A stretch of DNA of 64,000 nucleotides from Lewinellaceae bacterium (lineage in GTDB: Bacteria; Bacteroidota; Bacteroidia; Chitinophagales; Saprospiraceae): contig JACJYP010000004.1 in NCBI GenBank assembly GCA_020636045.1, positions 124,001-188,000 of the forward strand, in the 5' to 3' direction. A model generated the notes under the pieces. The model was not told where the DNA came from and made no database searches. It worked only from the letters and a program-made list of their open reading frames with translations. Positions 27,411-35,521 of this stretch are shown piece by piece. Numbering within the stretch: position 1 is the first letter of the stretch; each line of letters begins with the position of its first letter. The position numbers and the translations under genes are program-made.

Positions 27411-28955
27411 TTAACGAATGTATTTGACCGGAACGATCACCCCTACGGACGATCCGACCATTGCGGCTACAATGCCCACCACCGTCGGGGTGCCATCGCG
27501 TAGCACAAAAACCGGTCCGCCCGAATTGCCCGGGCCGAAGTTCCTGTCGGTGACGTTGATCAGACCGTTCACGAGGCCGCTTTGTGCCACTTTTGACTCA
27601 CTGTAAAGCGGTTGCAGGCGGCTGCCCTCCTGAAAACTCGTACCGTCGGTGTATCCCAAAATATACACCGATTCTCCGGAACCGAGCTTGGTCGACAAAT
27701 CCCGGTCGTACGCCAAACCATTGTTCTTGGCGCGGCCTTTGGCATTGACCACCGCCCAATCGGTCGTGATCCGTTTTGCTATTTTTACCTGCAGCGAATC
27801 GGATATCTTGACTACTTCGTCTCTGGACTCATCCATGAATACATCCGTATTATTGAAAGTAAAGCGATCTCCGTTGGGCGAAACGGCTTCAAACGTGACG
27901 ATGATCTTGCCACCTATATTTTCAAAAGCATTCAGCAGCAGATAAGCGCTGTTGGCGTCGGTTTTCTCCGCCGTAATAAAGCGCCAGAACTGGACGATGT
28001 GCCTTGACGTAACAAAGCGATTGTCATTGAGCAGGTAACCGGTGCCGCTCATATCCAGTTCATCGGTTTCATTGACCGAGCCGTCGGGGCTGATCAGTTT
28101 GAATTTCTTGATATGCAGGTAATAGATGTTGTTCTTGATCTCATCTGTGACAAATGAGCTGTTGACGGGAGCAGCCATTTTCATGGCAGCCGCATCTGCC
28201 GGCTGGCTATTCATATAGGCTTCTCTTGCAGCGTTCAGTTGCCCTTTCAGGTTCCCGAGCTGGCTTCCCAGTCGTTTGTTTTGCTGCTCCAGGTTTTTGA
28301 CCTTGTCCTGGCTTTGTTTGATTTCAGCAACCTGCTGATCAAATCGCTGTGCATTGGCCGTACTGTCCTGAAGCCGCTGTTGTTCGATCTTGATGCCTTT
28401 GTCGGCCAGTTCCTTGATCTGCCCACGCTGCTTGAAAATATAAAAGCCGCCGAGCAGAGCGATCACAAGGAACAATGAGGTAATAATGGCCAGTTCGTTG
28501 CGGTGTTGTTTTGCCATTTGCGAGCGCATGAGGTTCAGGCGCTCTGTAAATTTCATATTGGGGCCGCCAACAGTATTCGTATTGAAACGCATGCGCGGCC
28601 CTTCCATCGACAATTGTATCACATCGCCGTTGCTCAGGTACCACTGATTCTTGACGGGCTGGCCGTTGATGAGCGTCGGGTTGGCGCCCAGGTGTTTCAG
28701 AATGAACTCGACCTTCTCGCCACTCGTCCTGCGTTCTATAGCAGCATGCTTGCGGCTGATCGTCATGCAATCATCGCCAAACTGAACTACGCAGGAAGAA
28801 CTTCTCCCCAATTCAACATAAGGCAATACGATCGTTTCCACGCTACCGGAGCTGTGTTTCTGCGTATTGTCCAGATGCAACAAGGTAAAGGTGGATAAGC
28901 TTTGGCCGCTCAGAAATTTAGCGCCGGTGGTCAGTGCGCTCGTTACTCTTTTCAT
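27411..28955 (-). CDS. FHA domain - membrane helix - coiled coil - trypsin-like serine protease
   Basis: This 514-residue protein joins an N-terminal FHA domain to a trypsin-like protease across one membrane helix. The FHA (about 45-125) has VELGRSSSC, TISRKHAAIE and NPTLINGQPV, the canonical phosphothreonine-binding pattern. The membrane helix is near 153-173 (IITSLFLVIALLGGFYIF). A coiled coil (about 175-245) follows. The protease domain shows a histidine in VTSRHIV, an aspartate in TTDWAVV and the serine in GPGNSGGPVF, so the catalytic triad looks intact. By topology the FHA is cytosolic and the protease extracytoplasmic. It is the first gene of the operon, and a strong promoter lies 214 bases before its start. 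I know of no named family with this exact layout. Confidence 0.94.
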   Translation of the reverse strand: MKRVTSALTTGAKFLSGQSLSTFTLLHLDNTQKHSSGSVETIVLPYVELGRSSSCVVQFGDDCMTISRKHAAIERRTSGEKVEFILKHLGANPTLINGQPVKNQWYLSNGDVIQLSMEGPRMRFNTNTVGGPNMKFTERLNLMRSQMAKQHRNELAIITSLFLVIALLGGFYIFKQRGQIKELADKGIKIEQQRLQDSTANAQRFDQQVAEIKQSQDKVKNLEQQNKRLGSQLGNLKGQLNAAREAYMNSQPADAAAMKMAAPVNSSFVTDEIKNNIYYLHIKKFKLISPDGSVNETDELDMSGTGYLLNDNRFVTSRHIVQFWRFITAEKTDANSAYLLLNAFENIGGKIIVTFEAVSPNGDRFTFNNTDVFMDESRDEVVKISDSLQVKIAKRITTDWAVVNAKGRAKNNGLAYDRDLSTKLGSGESVYILGYTDGTSFQEGSRLQPLYSESKVAQSGLVNGLINVTDRNFGPGNSGGPVFVLRDGTPTVVGIVAAMVGSSVGVIVPVKYIR

Positions 28956-29168
28956 TTTTTTCGGGTGTTTAGGCGAGTGTGCTGTTTAAATGGTTTGTTC
29001 AGAATTAAAAGAAGATTAGCAGCTGCGCCGTTAAGGCGCTATAATCTGAAGCTGGTTAGGAAATCGACAGGAAATATCTTGAATGGCTTAAAAGGGTTAA
29101 AAAAGTACGAATCCAATGGGAGCCTAAGGGCCCACCGACAAGTAGAATCGTGCAAATGTGTGGCTGAA

Positions 29169-29200
29169 CAAAGGTAAAAAGGGTATTTTATTTCGCCAAA
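29169..29200 (-). promoter_or_regulatory. Promoter of the kinase/FHA/protease operon
   Basis: On the minus strand TTTG (29197-29200) is followed by 20 bases and TACCTTTG (29169-29176). Both boxes and the spacing match the Bacteroidota primary-sigma consensus. It is the best promoter match I found in the window. Transcription should start near 29160, giving a leader of about 205 bases. Confidence 0.75.
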
Positions 29201-29372
29201 GCTTCCCAGTGTAAATTCCATGTTAGCATTTTTTCTTTGCATCGCAACAAATGAATACATCTTTTCGCCTTAAATAGGCCTGCCCGGACTGCATTCAGCT
29301 ATGTTAGCAATCTGTGGAAAAATGGAGGATAACTTATTCCGTCAATGTTCCACGCTATGTTTCATGCCCGCA

Positions 29373-29380
29373 TATCTTTG
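29373..29380 (+). promoter_or_regulatory. -7 element for the MBL-fold hydrolase
   Basis: TATCTTTG fits TAnnTTTG and lies 23 bases before the ATG at 29404. It supports that start against the longer open frame from 29314. The -33 box is not clear. Confidence 0.5.
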
Positions 29381-29403
29381 TCCGCTACAATGACGCATCG
29401 AAC

Positions 29404-30087
29404 ATGAAAATCACCTATTACGGCCACTCCTGTTTTTTAGTGGAAACGGGTGGCAAACGACTGCTCTTCGATCCATTCATCACGGGCAATCCCCTTGCTG
29501 AAAGTATTCGCGCCGGTGAGATCCGCTGCGATTACATCCTACCTACACACGCGCATCCGGACCATATCGGCGATCTGGAGGCGGTGGCAGAGCAAAACCC
29601 GAATGCCCTGCTCGTTGCGATCTGGGAAGTCAGCACCTATTACAGCGCCAAAGGGCTGAAAACACACCCGATGAACAAAGGTGGCTGGTGGACCTTCGAT
29701 TTCGGGCGGCTCAAAATGGTGCAGGCAGTGCACAGCAGCGTTTTTCCCGATGGCATGCCTGCCGGCGAACCCGTGGGCTTTGTGATCGATTCGCAGGACG
29801 GTGTGTTGTATGTGGCCGGTGACACCGCCCTTACTATGGATATGCAACTCATTCCCATGACCTGCCCTACACTCGATGCTGCAATCCTGCCTATCGGTTC
29901 CAACTTCACCATGGATTATGCCGATGCACTCATCGCCGCCGATTTTATAAAATGCAACCGTATCATCGGGTGCCATTACGACACGTTCGGGTTTATCAAG
30001 ATTGACCACAAGGAAGCCAAAGCGCGTTTCTCGGAAAACCGGAAAGAACTCATTCTGATGGAGGTCGGCGAAACAACGCAGATTTAA
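29404..30087 (+). CDS. Metal-dependent hydrolase, UPF0173 / UlaG-like beta-lactamase fold
   Basis: The 227-residue product starts MKITYYGHSCFLVETGGK, the usual N-terminus of the UPF0173 family. Metal ligands are in LPTHAHPDHIGD (HxHxDH). Further ones are in VHSSV and VAGDTALTMDMQ, and the late NRIIGCHYDTF carries the last histidine. Members are zinc or manganese hydrolases with mostly unknown substrates. I take the ATG at 29404 because it is the family start and a -7 element overlaps the upstream extension. It is followed after 64 bases by parA, which may be an accident of position. Confidence 0.92.
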   Translation: MKITYYGHSCFLVETGGKRLLFDPFITGNPLAESIRAGEIRCDYILPTHAHPDHIGDLEAVAEQNPNALLVAIWEVSTYYSAKGLKTHPMNKGGWWTFDFGRLKMVQAVHSSVFPDGMPAGEPVGFVIDSQDGVLYVAGDTALTMDMQLIPMTCPTLDAAILPIGSNFTMDYADALIAADFIKCNRIIGCHYDTFGFIKIDHKEAKARFSENRKELILMEVGETTQI

Positions 30088-30151
30088 AAACTTTTTCATT
30101 TACAACCCCTGCCTGCGGCAGGTAGCAAGCATTTATCTTATGCTGAAAAAT

Positions 30152-30919
30152 ATGGGTAAAGTCATTACCATCGCCAATCAGAAGGGCGGCGTAGGAAAAA
30201 CCACAACAGCGATCAACCTGGCGGCGTCGCTGGCCATCCTGGAAAAAAAAGTACTGCTGATCGATGCGGATCCCCAGGCCAATGCCTCCTCGGGTGTCGG
30301 ACAGGCAGATACGAACGAGGTGGCCGGTCTGTATGACTGCCTGGTGCACGATATCGATCCGCGCGAAGCCATCATTACCACCGAAACGCCCAACCTGTAC
30401 CTGTTGCCTTCGAACATCAACCTGGTGGGCGCGGATTTGGAACTCGCAAACCGGGAAAAACGCGAATACGTCCTGCGCAGCGTGGTCGCGAACCTGCGCG
30501 ATGAGTACGATTATATCTTCATCGACTGCCTGCCTTCGCTGGGACTGATCACCGTGAATGCATTGGTAGCAGCCGATACGGTGCTGATTCCGGTGCAATG
30601 TGAAATGTTCTCTTTTGAAGGACTTGCAAAACTGAAAAACACGATCGCCCTGGTGAAGCAGGGCTACAATCCCGGGCTTCAGGTAGAAGGCCTGCTGATC
30701 TCTATGTACGACAGCCGTCTGCGCCTTGCCAATGCCATTGTCGCAGAAGTGCGCAACAGTTCGAACGACTATGTATTCGAAACGATCATACACCGAAACA
30801 GCCGGGTGGCCGAAGCGCCCATGTCGCATGTGCCGGTCGCGCTGTACGACGTGAACAGCAAGGGAGCAACCAATTTTTTCAATCTCGCAGAGGAGTTTTT
30901 GCGGAAAAACCAGAATTGA
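30152..30919 (+). CDS. parA: Chromosome-partitioning ATPase ParA (Soj family)
   Basis: The 255-residue product from MGKVITIANQKGGVGKTT has the deviant Walker A box KGGVGKTT and YDYIFIDCLPSLG as Walker B. RLRLANAIVAEV and the late ETIIHRNSRVAEAPM are typical of chromosomal Soj proteins. It is a dynamic ATPase that moves ParB-bound origin DNA over the nucleoid. An ATG four codons earlier (30140) is also possible. The parB start lies 2 bases after the stop, so the two are one operon. CTTGCTACC-type sequence (GGTAGCAAG) lies at 30121-30129, before the start. Confidence 0.95.
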   Translation: MGKVITIANQKGGVGKTTTAINLAASLAILEKKVLLIDADPQANASSGVGQADTNEVAGLYDCLVHDIDPREAIITTETPNLYLLPSNINLVGADLELANREKREYVLRSVVANLRDEYDYIFIDCLPSLGLITVNALVAADTVLIPVQCEMFSFEGLAKLKNTIALVKQGYNPGLQVEGLLISMYDSRLRLANAIVAEVRNSSNDYVFETIIHRNSRVAEAPMSHVPVALYDVNSKGATNFFNLAEEFLRKNQN

Positions 30920-30921
30920 TC

Positions 30922-31821
30922 ATGGCAAAAACAAAATTTAGCACTGGAGGCGTGGCAGCCCTTTTGCGCAATGCCGGCCAGTTGGAAAAAGCCATTCAGG
31001 AGAATCCCAAAGAAGTGGTGCGCGAACTCGCCACCCACGTGATCATGCTGCCCATCGAATTCGTGGAAGCCAACCGGGAGCAGCCGAGGCGGGATTTTGA
31101 CGAGAAAGCGCTGGAAGAACTGGCTTCAAGTATCAAAATACACGGGATCATTCAGCCGATCACCGTACGGCGAATGCATGACAAGGCGTACCAGATCATT
31201 TCGGGAGAGCGCCGCTACCGGGCCGGGAAACTGGCCGGACTGGCAGAAATACCTGCCTACGTGCGCCTCGCAAACGACCAGGAACTGCTCGAAATGGCGC
31301 TGATCGAGAACATTCAGCGGGAAGATCTGAATGCCATGGAGGTAGCCATTTCCTACAGCCGCCTGGCAGCAGACTACAAACTTACCCACGACCAGATCGC
31401 GGGGCGTGTCGGAAAGGAACGGAGCACCGTGACCAACTATCTCCGCCTTGTGAATCTGCCGCAATATGTCACCGATGCCATACGCGATCGGAAGATCTCG
31501 ATGGGGCATGCCCGCGCCCTGGCAGCCGTCGACGATATTTCCCTGCAAAATGCGCTTTGCCGTCAGATCATCGAGGAAGACCTGTCGGTGAGGGCTGTAG
31601 AAAGGATCATCGCCGGGTATAATGAAGAGCGAAAAGGCAAAGCGCCTAAAGCCGACAAACGGCTCCCCGAACACCTGCGCCAGATCCAGGATCAGTTCAG
31701 TTCGTTTTTTGGCGCCAAAGTGAACCTGAAACGCACCGAGAATGGTAAAGGCCAACTGGTGATCAGTTTCAACAACGACGCCGAACTGAACCGGCTGATC
31801 GATACCATCGATAGCAAGTAA
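30922..31821 (+). CDS. parB: Chromosome-partitioning protein ParB (CTPase, parS binding)
   Basis: This 299-residue protein has the ParB/Srx-like CTP-binding domain (NREQPRRDFDEKALEEL, then SGERRYRAGKLAGL and LIENIQREDLNAMEVA). A helix-turn-helix follows (GKERSTVTNYLRLVNLP), and a C-terminal dimer segment with basic residues. It loads on parS as a CTP-dependent clamp and works with ParA and SMC. I choose ATG 30922; a TTG at 30916 overlaps the parA stop. No full parS site was found in this window. Confidence 0.95.
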   Translation: MAKTKFSTGGVAALLRNAGQLEKAIQENPKEVVRELATHVIMLPIEFVEANREQPRRDFDEKALEELASSIKIHGIIQPITVRRMHDKAYQIISGERRYRAGKLAGLAEIPAYVRLANDQELLEMALIENIQREDLNAMEVAISYSRLAADYKLTHDQIAGRVGKERSTVTNYLRLVNLPQYVTDAIRDRKISMGHARALAAVDDISLQNALCRQIIEEDLSVRAVERIIAGYNEERKGKAPKADKRLPEHLRQIQDQFSSFFGAKVNLKRTENGKGQLVISFNNDAELNRLIDTIDSK

Positions 31822-31837
31822 TCGACGTCTATCGTTT

Positions 31838-34162
31838 TTACAAGGCGAACTCCAGCACGAATTCAGCCGCGCGGGGTTCGCCTTTTTTTACCAGTGCATG
31901 CCCGGGCACCGGCAGCATCTCTGTCAACAGAAGCGGCCAGCGGTCCTGCCGAAGCAGTTTTCCGAACAACAACATCAGAAGCGGGCTATCCTGATCGAAA
32001 TATTGAGGTTTTTCGCCGGGCGGCCAGGCGAAAAACCTGCGCGGAACGCCCAAATGCGTCAGGATCTGACGGCAAGACCGAAAACGATCTGCTTCTCGCT
32101 TCGCTAGCGCTATCGTCGCAAATATTTCCCGTTCAATTTCCCAGGCCGCACGCATCAATACGAGGGTCCCGAACTCGATACGCCTTCTTGAGCGCCATCC
32201 GTCACCCCTGGTATCCCAGTCCATTTGTGCATGCACCAGCACCTGCAGAGAGCAGTACGGCACGCCCAGACACCACAACACCTGCATTACCGGCGGCCTG
32301 AGAGAAGACGCTTCAAGGGCCAGGTCTGTAAGTTCAACCATCTTTCCTGTGATACCATCGACCAGCGCAACATCGTCGCCCCGTCGCAACAAACGAAGGT
32401 GCCCGAGCAGGAAATGTTTCCCTCCAGAATCCGTTCTCCCGTCCGGCACTTCCAGCACTCCTGCCGGAGTCGGCGGCTGAAAATTGGCATTTGACCAGCC
32501 CTGCCAGGGAAAGGCGACAGATTCATTCCAGTTCTTCAACTTTCCCCGCTGCGATTCCGGGAAAAGATGCCACCAACGGGCGAAGAGTTTGCCGCCCCCC
32601 GGGAATAGCCCATTGACTACTGCCCTGTACGTGCCATTTTCATCCATAAATGGCTGAAGCAGCGCCCCAATCTTAGCGGGCTTCGATGTTGAAGGCAAGG
32701 GCGATGTTTCCGACGGGTTTTCGCTGATAAACCGTTCACAAAAATCCAGGAAATCATATGTTTCCCCATCTTCAATAGTGCGAAGCGCAAAGGAAAAAAT
32801 GCGTGCATGCATTGTCGAATACACCCCGTTAGCACGTTCTTGCCAGCAGGCCGCCAGATCTTTTACATAGTTTTCTATGACGTTTGCAGGGATTTGGCTT
32901 TCTGCATGGGCTTCCACGTCTTCAAAAAAGACCTGTTCTACAGAGACCGGAGGCATTACGCTACGGTTTTCTCCAAAAAAATGTTGCAGTTTTTGAAAGG
33001 TTTCATCTTGTGCCCGGCGCGCTTCTTCAAGTGACTGATGAGGAATCGTGCGCGCGACAACGCGCAGCCATTGTAAAAGTTCGGCTGTCCTGACAATCGC
33101 CTCCGGCTGGTCCTGTAAAAACCCGAGATGCTGATAAAGATTTCCGCACCACGCCGGGCTGAGTCCCTTTTCCGGCAATTCCCATTCCAGCAGGCCCAGA
33201 TCGATCAATTCTTGCAGGAACAGCTCCAATTGTTGCGCCCCGGCATCCACTTGTTCCACCAGTTTTCCCAGCAGTACGGAAAAGGGCATGCTTCTCTGAT
33301 GCCCGAGCATCATATCAATGACCCGTTCTGCAACAGGGTGCTGTTCCAATTGCTGAAACGATTCCTGATCGCCGTCAAAGTACAGCCAGCGATTTTGTCC
33401 GGATGCTGCAATACAGGGGTTCAGGCGAAGCGGCAGATGTCGTGTGAACGCCTGCTCTCGCAACAGGACTTCATAAATAGCGGGTAACAGCGCAACGTTA
33501 GGTGTAACCTGAACTTTTTCCAGATCAGGCATGTCTGCACCTGCATTCCCTTCTTCTATTGCCTGAACCGAAATTGTGGTAAATCTGCTAAGCGGGGATG
33601 TTTTTGTAACCGCCCTGGTCAGGTATCGCAGCAAAGCCAGCCCGACCCTGCGATCTTTTTTATCAAAATCACGAGGATGCTTTGCCGCGAAAGCAGGCAA
33701 ACGGTCGAGAAGGTCGTGGCTGGCAAAAAGCAGTGCGCGCAACAAAGAAGTCTCCGAAGCCGCTTTTTGTAAGGTATGCCATTCACGCTGCATTGCAGTT
33801 TCATACCCCTTTTCAAAGTTCCGGGCTACCTGTTCCTGTTCTGCAGCCTCCAGCATTTGAAGCAATTGTAAAAGTGCCGGCACATCCGGTTGCCCGGCCA
33901 ATTGGCTGCGCAAATCCGGTCCGGGAACTTTGCCGCGTTGAAAAAAAGCCTTTCGGGCATTGTAAATTTCAAGACGCAAAGGGGAAACCGGAAGGGCTTC
34001 GAGAGCATCGTCGAACGCATTCATCAGGGCTGATTTACGGGAATCAGCGTGTCCGATCTCGTCAGGCCACCGATCGGAAAGTTGATCCAGCCATGTCAAA
34101 GGCAACCCGGCCACGCGGATTAGCATCAGTGGACATATCGACATCGATCCTTTATCAATCAT
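31838..34162 (-). CDS. Orphan LanB-type protein (lantibiotic dehydratase N-terminal, glutamylation-like domain)
   Basis: The 774-residue product resembles the N-terminal half of LanB dehydratases. The opening VAGLPLTWL, the RYLTRAVTKTSPLSRFTTISV block (about residue 185-205) and the long mixed body with QWLRVVARTIPHQS fit PF04738. This domain takes glutamate from glutamyl-tRNA to activate Ser/Thr, or adds amino acids to peptides in the PEARL branch. Full LanB proteins are about 1000 residues with a C-terminal elimination domain, which I do not see here. No cyclase, precursor peptide or transporter is adjacent. Start codon choice (34162 or a few codons later) is open. It ends 16 bases after parB, convergent. 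Function is therefore open. Confidence 0.7.
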   Translation of the reverse strand: MIDKGSMSICPLMLIRVAGLPLTWLDQLSDRWPDEIGHADSRKSALMNAFDDALEALPVSPLRLEIYNARKAFFQRGKVPGPDLRSQLAGQPDVPALLQLLQMLEAAEQEQVARNFEKGYETAMQREWHTLQKAASETSLLRALLFASHDLLDRLPAFAAKHPRDFDKKDRRVGLALLRYLTRAVTKTSPLSRFTTISVQAIEEGNAGADMPDLEKVQVTPNVALLPAIYEVLLREQAFTRHLPLRLNPCIAASGQNRWLYFDGDQESFQQLEQHPVAERVIDMMLGHQRSMPFSVLLGKLVEQVDAGAQQLELFLQELIDLGLLEWELPEKGLSPAWCGNLYQHLGFLQDQPEAIVRTAELLQWLRVVARTIPHQSLEEARRAQDETFQKLQHFFGENRSVMPPVSVEQVFFEDVEAHAESQIPANVIENYVKDLAACWQERANGVYSTMHARIFSFALRTIEDGETYDFLDFCERFISENPSETSPLPSTSKPAKIGALLQPFMDENGTYRAVVNGLFPGGGKLFARWWHLFPESQRGKLKNWNESVAFPWQGWSNANFQPPTPAGVLEVPDGRTDSGGKHFLLGHLRLLRRGDDVALVDGITGKMVELTDLALEASSLRPPVMQVLWCLGVPYCSLQVLVHAQMDWDTRGDGWRSRRRIEFGTLVLMRAAWEIEREIFATIALAKREADRFRSCRQILTHLGVPRRFFAWPPGEKPQYFDQDSPLLMLLFGKLLRQDRWPLLLTEMLPVPGHALVKKGEPRAAEFVLEFAL

Positions 34163-34255
34163 GATCCGTGAATGTTGACGGTACTCGTTAAAAGACTACA
34201 CAACACGACCGGAAAAGCCTTTGCGCCATTGCCGCAAGTTTTAAAATTCTCCCGG

Positions 34256-34906
34256 ATGCTGAGCAAAGAAAAAACCTTTCTCATTGCCCTTTTGCTGTAT
34301 ACCGGCACGCTGCAGGCGCAACAAAACACTGCCGGCGGATTTATCTGGGGTCTGGAGGCGGGCTTTGACTCCCAACTGACCGGCATACAACCCCTCGGCA
34401 ACGGCGAGCCCGACCAGGTAAAAGTAACGGCAAAGCGGCGGGCCCCGGGCTGGCGTGGTGGCGTATTTGGCAGGTGGCAGTTATGGAGCGGACTTGCCTT
34501 GCAGACGGGGTTATCCGTATCGGACCTGCATGCCGATATTCAATTCGACGAGCAAGTAACAGACCGGTTCCGCTTCACTGACCTGGAGGCGCCGCTTCAT
34601 TTTGTACTAACCAATCCGAACGGGCGTTTTCCCCTGCGTGGCTCCCTGCTGCTCGGCGCACGGATCGGCTGGAACCTGGCGCCGCAGCATTCGGAATACC
34701 TGCAATTGCTGCGGGAAAGGCTTGCGCTCGATATCGGCCTCGGCGTGGAGATCGATATGAAAAAGTGGCGATTCCAGCCGGAGGTCGTGTATTCACATGG
34801 CCTGAACAACATTCACGATGTCGTCAACGCCCGCTACGATCAGGTGATCGGCCGCATCGTGCGGGACCGCCTGACGCTGCGCGTGCTGGTCTGGCTCGAA
34901 CAATGA
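34256..34906 (+). CDS. PorT-family outer-membrane beta-barrel protein
   Basis: I take the ATG at 34256 because a signal peptide starts there (MLSKEKTFLIALLLYTGTLQAQ); the frame is open another 28 codons upstream without sense. The mature 190-residue part has alternating beta strands (GGFIWGLEAGF, RGGVFGRWQLW, LALQTGLSVSDL, LRGSLLLGARIGWNL, ALDIGLGVEIDMKKW). The segment RFTDLEAPLHFVLT is the PorT-like mark. Such 8-strand barrels sit in the outer membrane; true PorT is part of T9SS. No T9SS gene is adjacent, so it may be a relative rather than PorT itself. Confidence 0.75.
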   Translation: MLSKEKTFLIALLLYTGTLQAQQNTAGGFIWGLEAGFDSQLTGIQPLGNGEPDQVKVTAKRRAPGWRGGVFGRWQLWSGLALQTGLSVSDLHADIQFDEQVTDRFRFTDLEAPLHFVLTNPNGRFPLRGSLLLGARIGWNLAPQHSEYLQLLRERLALDIGLGVEIDMKKWRFQPEVVYSHGLNNIHDVVNARYDQVIGRIVRDRLTLRVLVWLEQ

Positions 34907-34919
34907 CCGACCCGATACG

Positions 34920-35513
34920 CTACTTTTTCTGCTTTTGCCCCTCCATGAAAAGGGCTGCGCCATCCAGTTCGTCGTAGAAACCAACTCCGTATTTACGGAT
35001 CAGCGCGTCTTTGACGAAACGATACACCGGAATCTGCTGTTTTTCCCCAAGTTCACATGCTGCCGAGCAGATGTCCCATTCGTGGTAGTTCAGCGCCTCG
35101 AAACCCAGTTCTTCGTTTTTCTCTACCCGCACGGGGTAAAGGTGGCAGGAAACGGGTTTTTGAAAGTCCGAAACGCCCGCTTTCCAGGCTTGTTCGATGC
35201 CGCATTTTGCGATCCCCAATTCGTCGTACACCATATACGCACAGGGGCCGTTGTCGATCAACGGAGTCGTCCACTCTTTGGTCTCTTCGAAACGGATATA
35301 TCGCCCCTGCGCCTCAATCGCAGCAATGCCTGCAGGACTCAGGAATGACTTTACTTGCTCGAAAATTGAATCCAGCACCGGAAGTTCGGCCTCGTCGAGC
35401 GGCGCCCCGTAATCGCCCTCCCAGCAACATGCACCCTTGCATGCGTTGAGGTTGCACACGAATCGCTGTTCCACCAATTCGTCACTGACCAGTTTATCCT
35501 GTACGATGATCAT
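34920..35513 (-). CDS. DUF3109 family cysteine-rich protein
   Basis: The 197-residue product starts at ATG 35513 (MIIVQDKLVSDELVEQ). Upstream codons in the same frame lie inside the next gene and are not part of it. Cysteines are arranged as CNLNACKGACC, NGPCAYM, KCGIE, SCHLYPV and DICSAAC. This is like the YkgJ/FliB-type Fe-S or zinc cluster family, of which DUF3109 is a member. Its role is not established. It lies 8 bases after the stop of the XRE regulator on the same strand and is probably co-transcribed with it. Confidence 0.9.
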   Translation of the reverse strand: MIIVQDKLVSDELVEQRFVCNLNACKGACCWEGDYGAPLDEAELPVLDSIFEQVKSFLSPAGIAAIEAQGRYIRFEETKEWTTPLIDNGPCAYMVYDELGIAKCGIEQAWKAGVSDFQKPVSCHLYPVRVEKNEELGFEALNYHEWDICSAACELGEKQQIPVYRFVKDALIRKYGVGFYDELDGAALFMEGQKQKK

Positions 35514-35521
35514 GTCGCTGT

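Larger units (their letters stand above)
28956..29403. other. Divergent intergenic region, 448 bases
   Basis: It holds the promoter of the minus-strand kinase operon (29169-29200) and a -7 element for the plus-strand hydrolase (29373-29380). The operon leader of about 200 bases has a small hairpin with GCGCC/GGCGC arms near 29026-29040. I see no convincing gene in it. Confidence 0.6.

Noticed and set aside
29346..29354. Half of a parS-like site (TGTTCCACG) upstream of parA
   Set aside because: The second half (TGGAACA) does not follow; only a loose TGTTTCATG comes after. No full parS was seen in the window.
31838..34906. Lanthipeptide gene cluster around the LanB-like gene
   Set aside because: No LanC, precursor peptide, protease or transporter is present; neighbours are parB and a PorT-like barrel.
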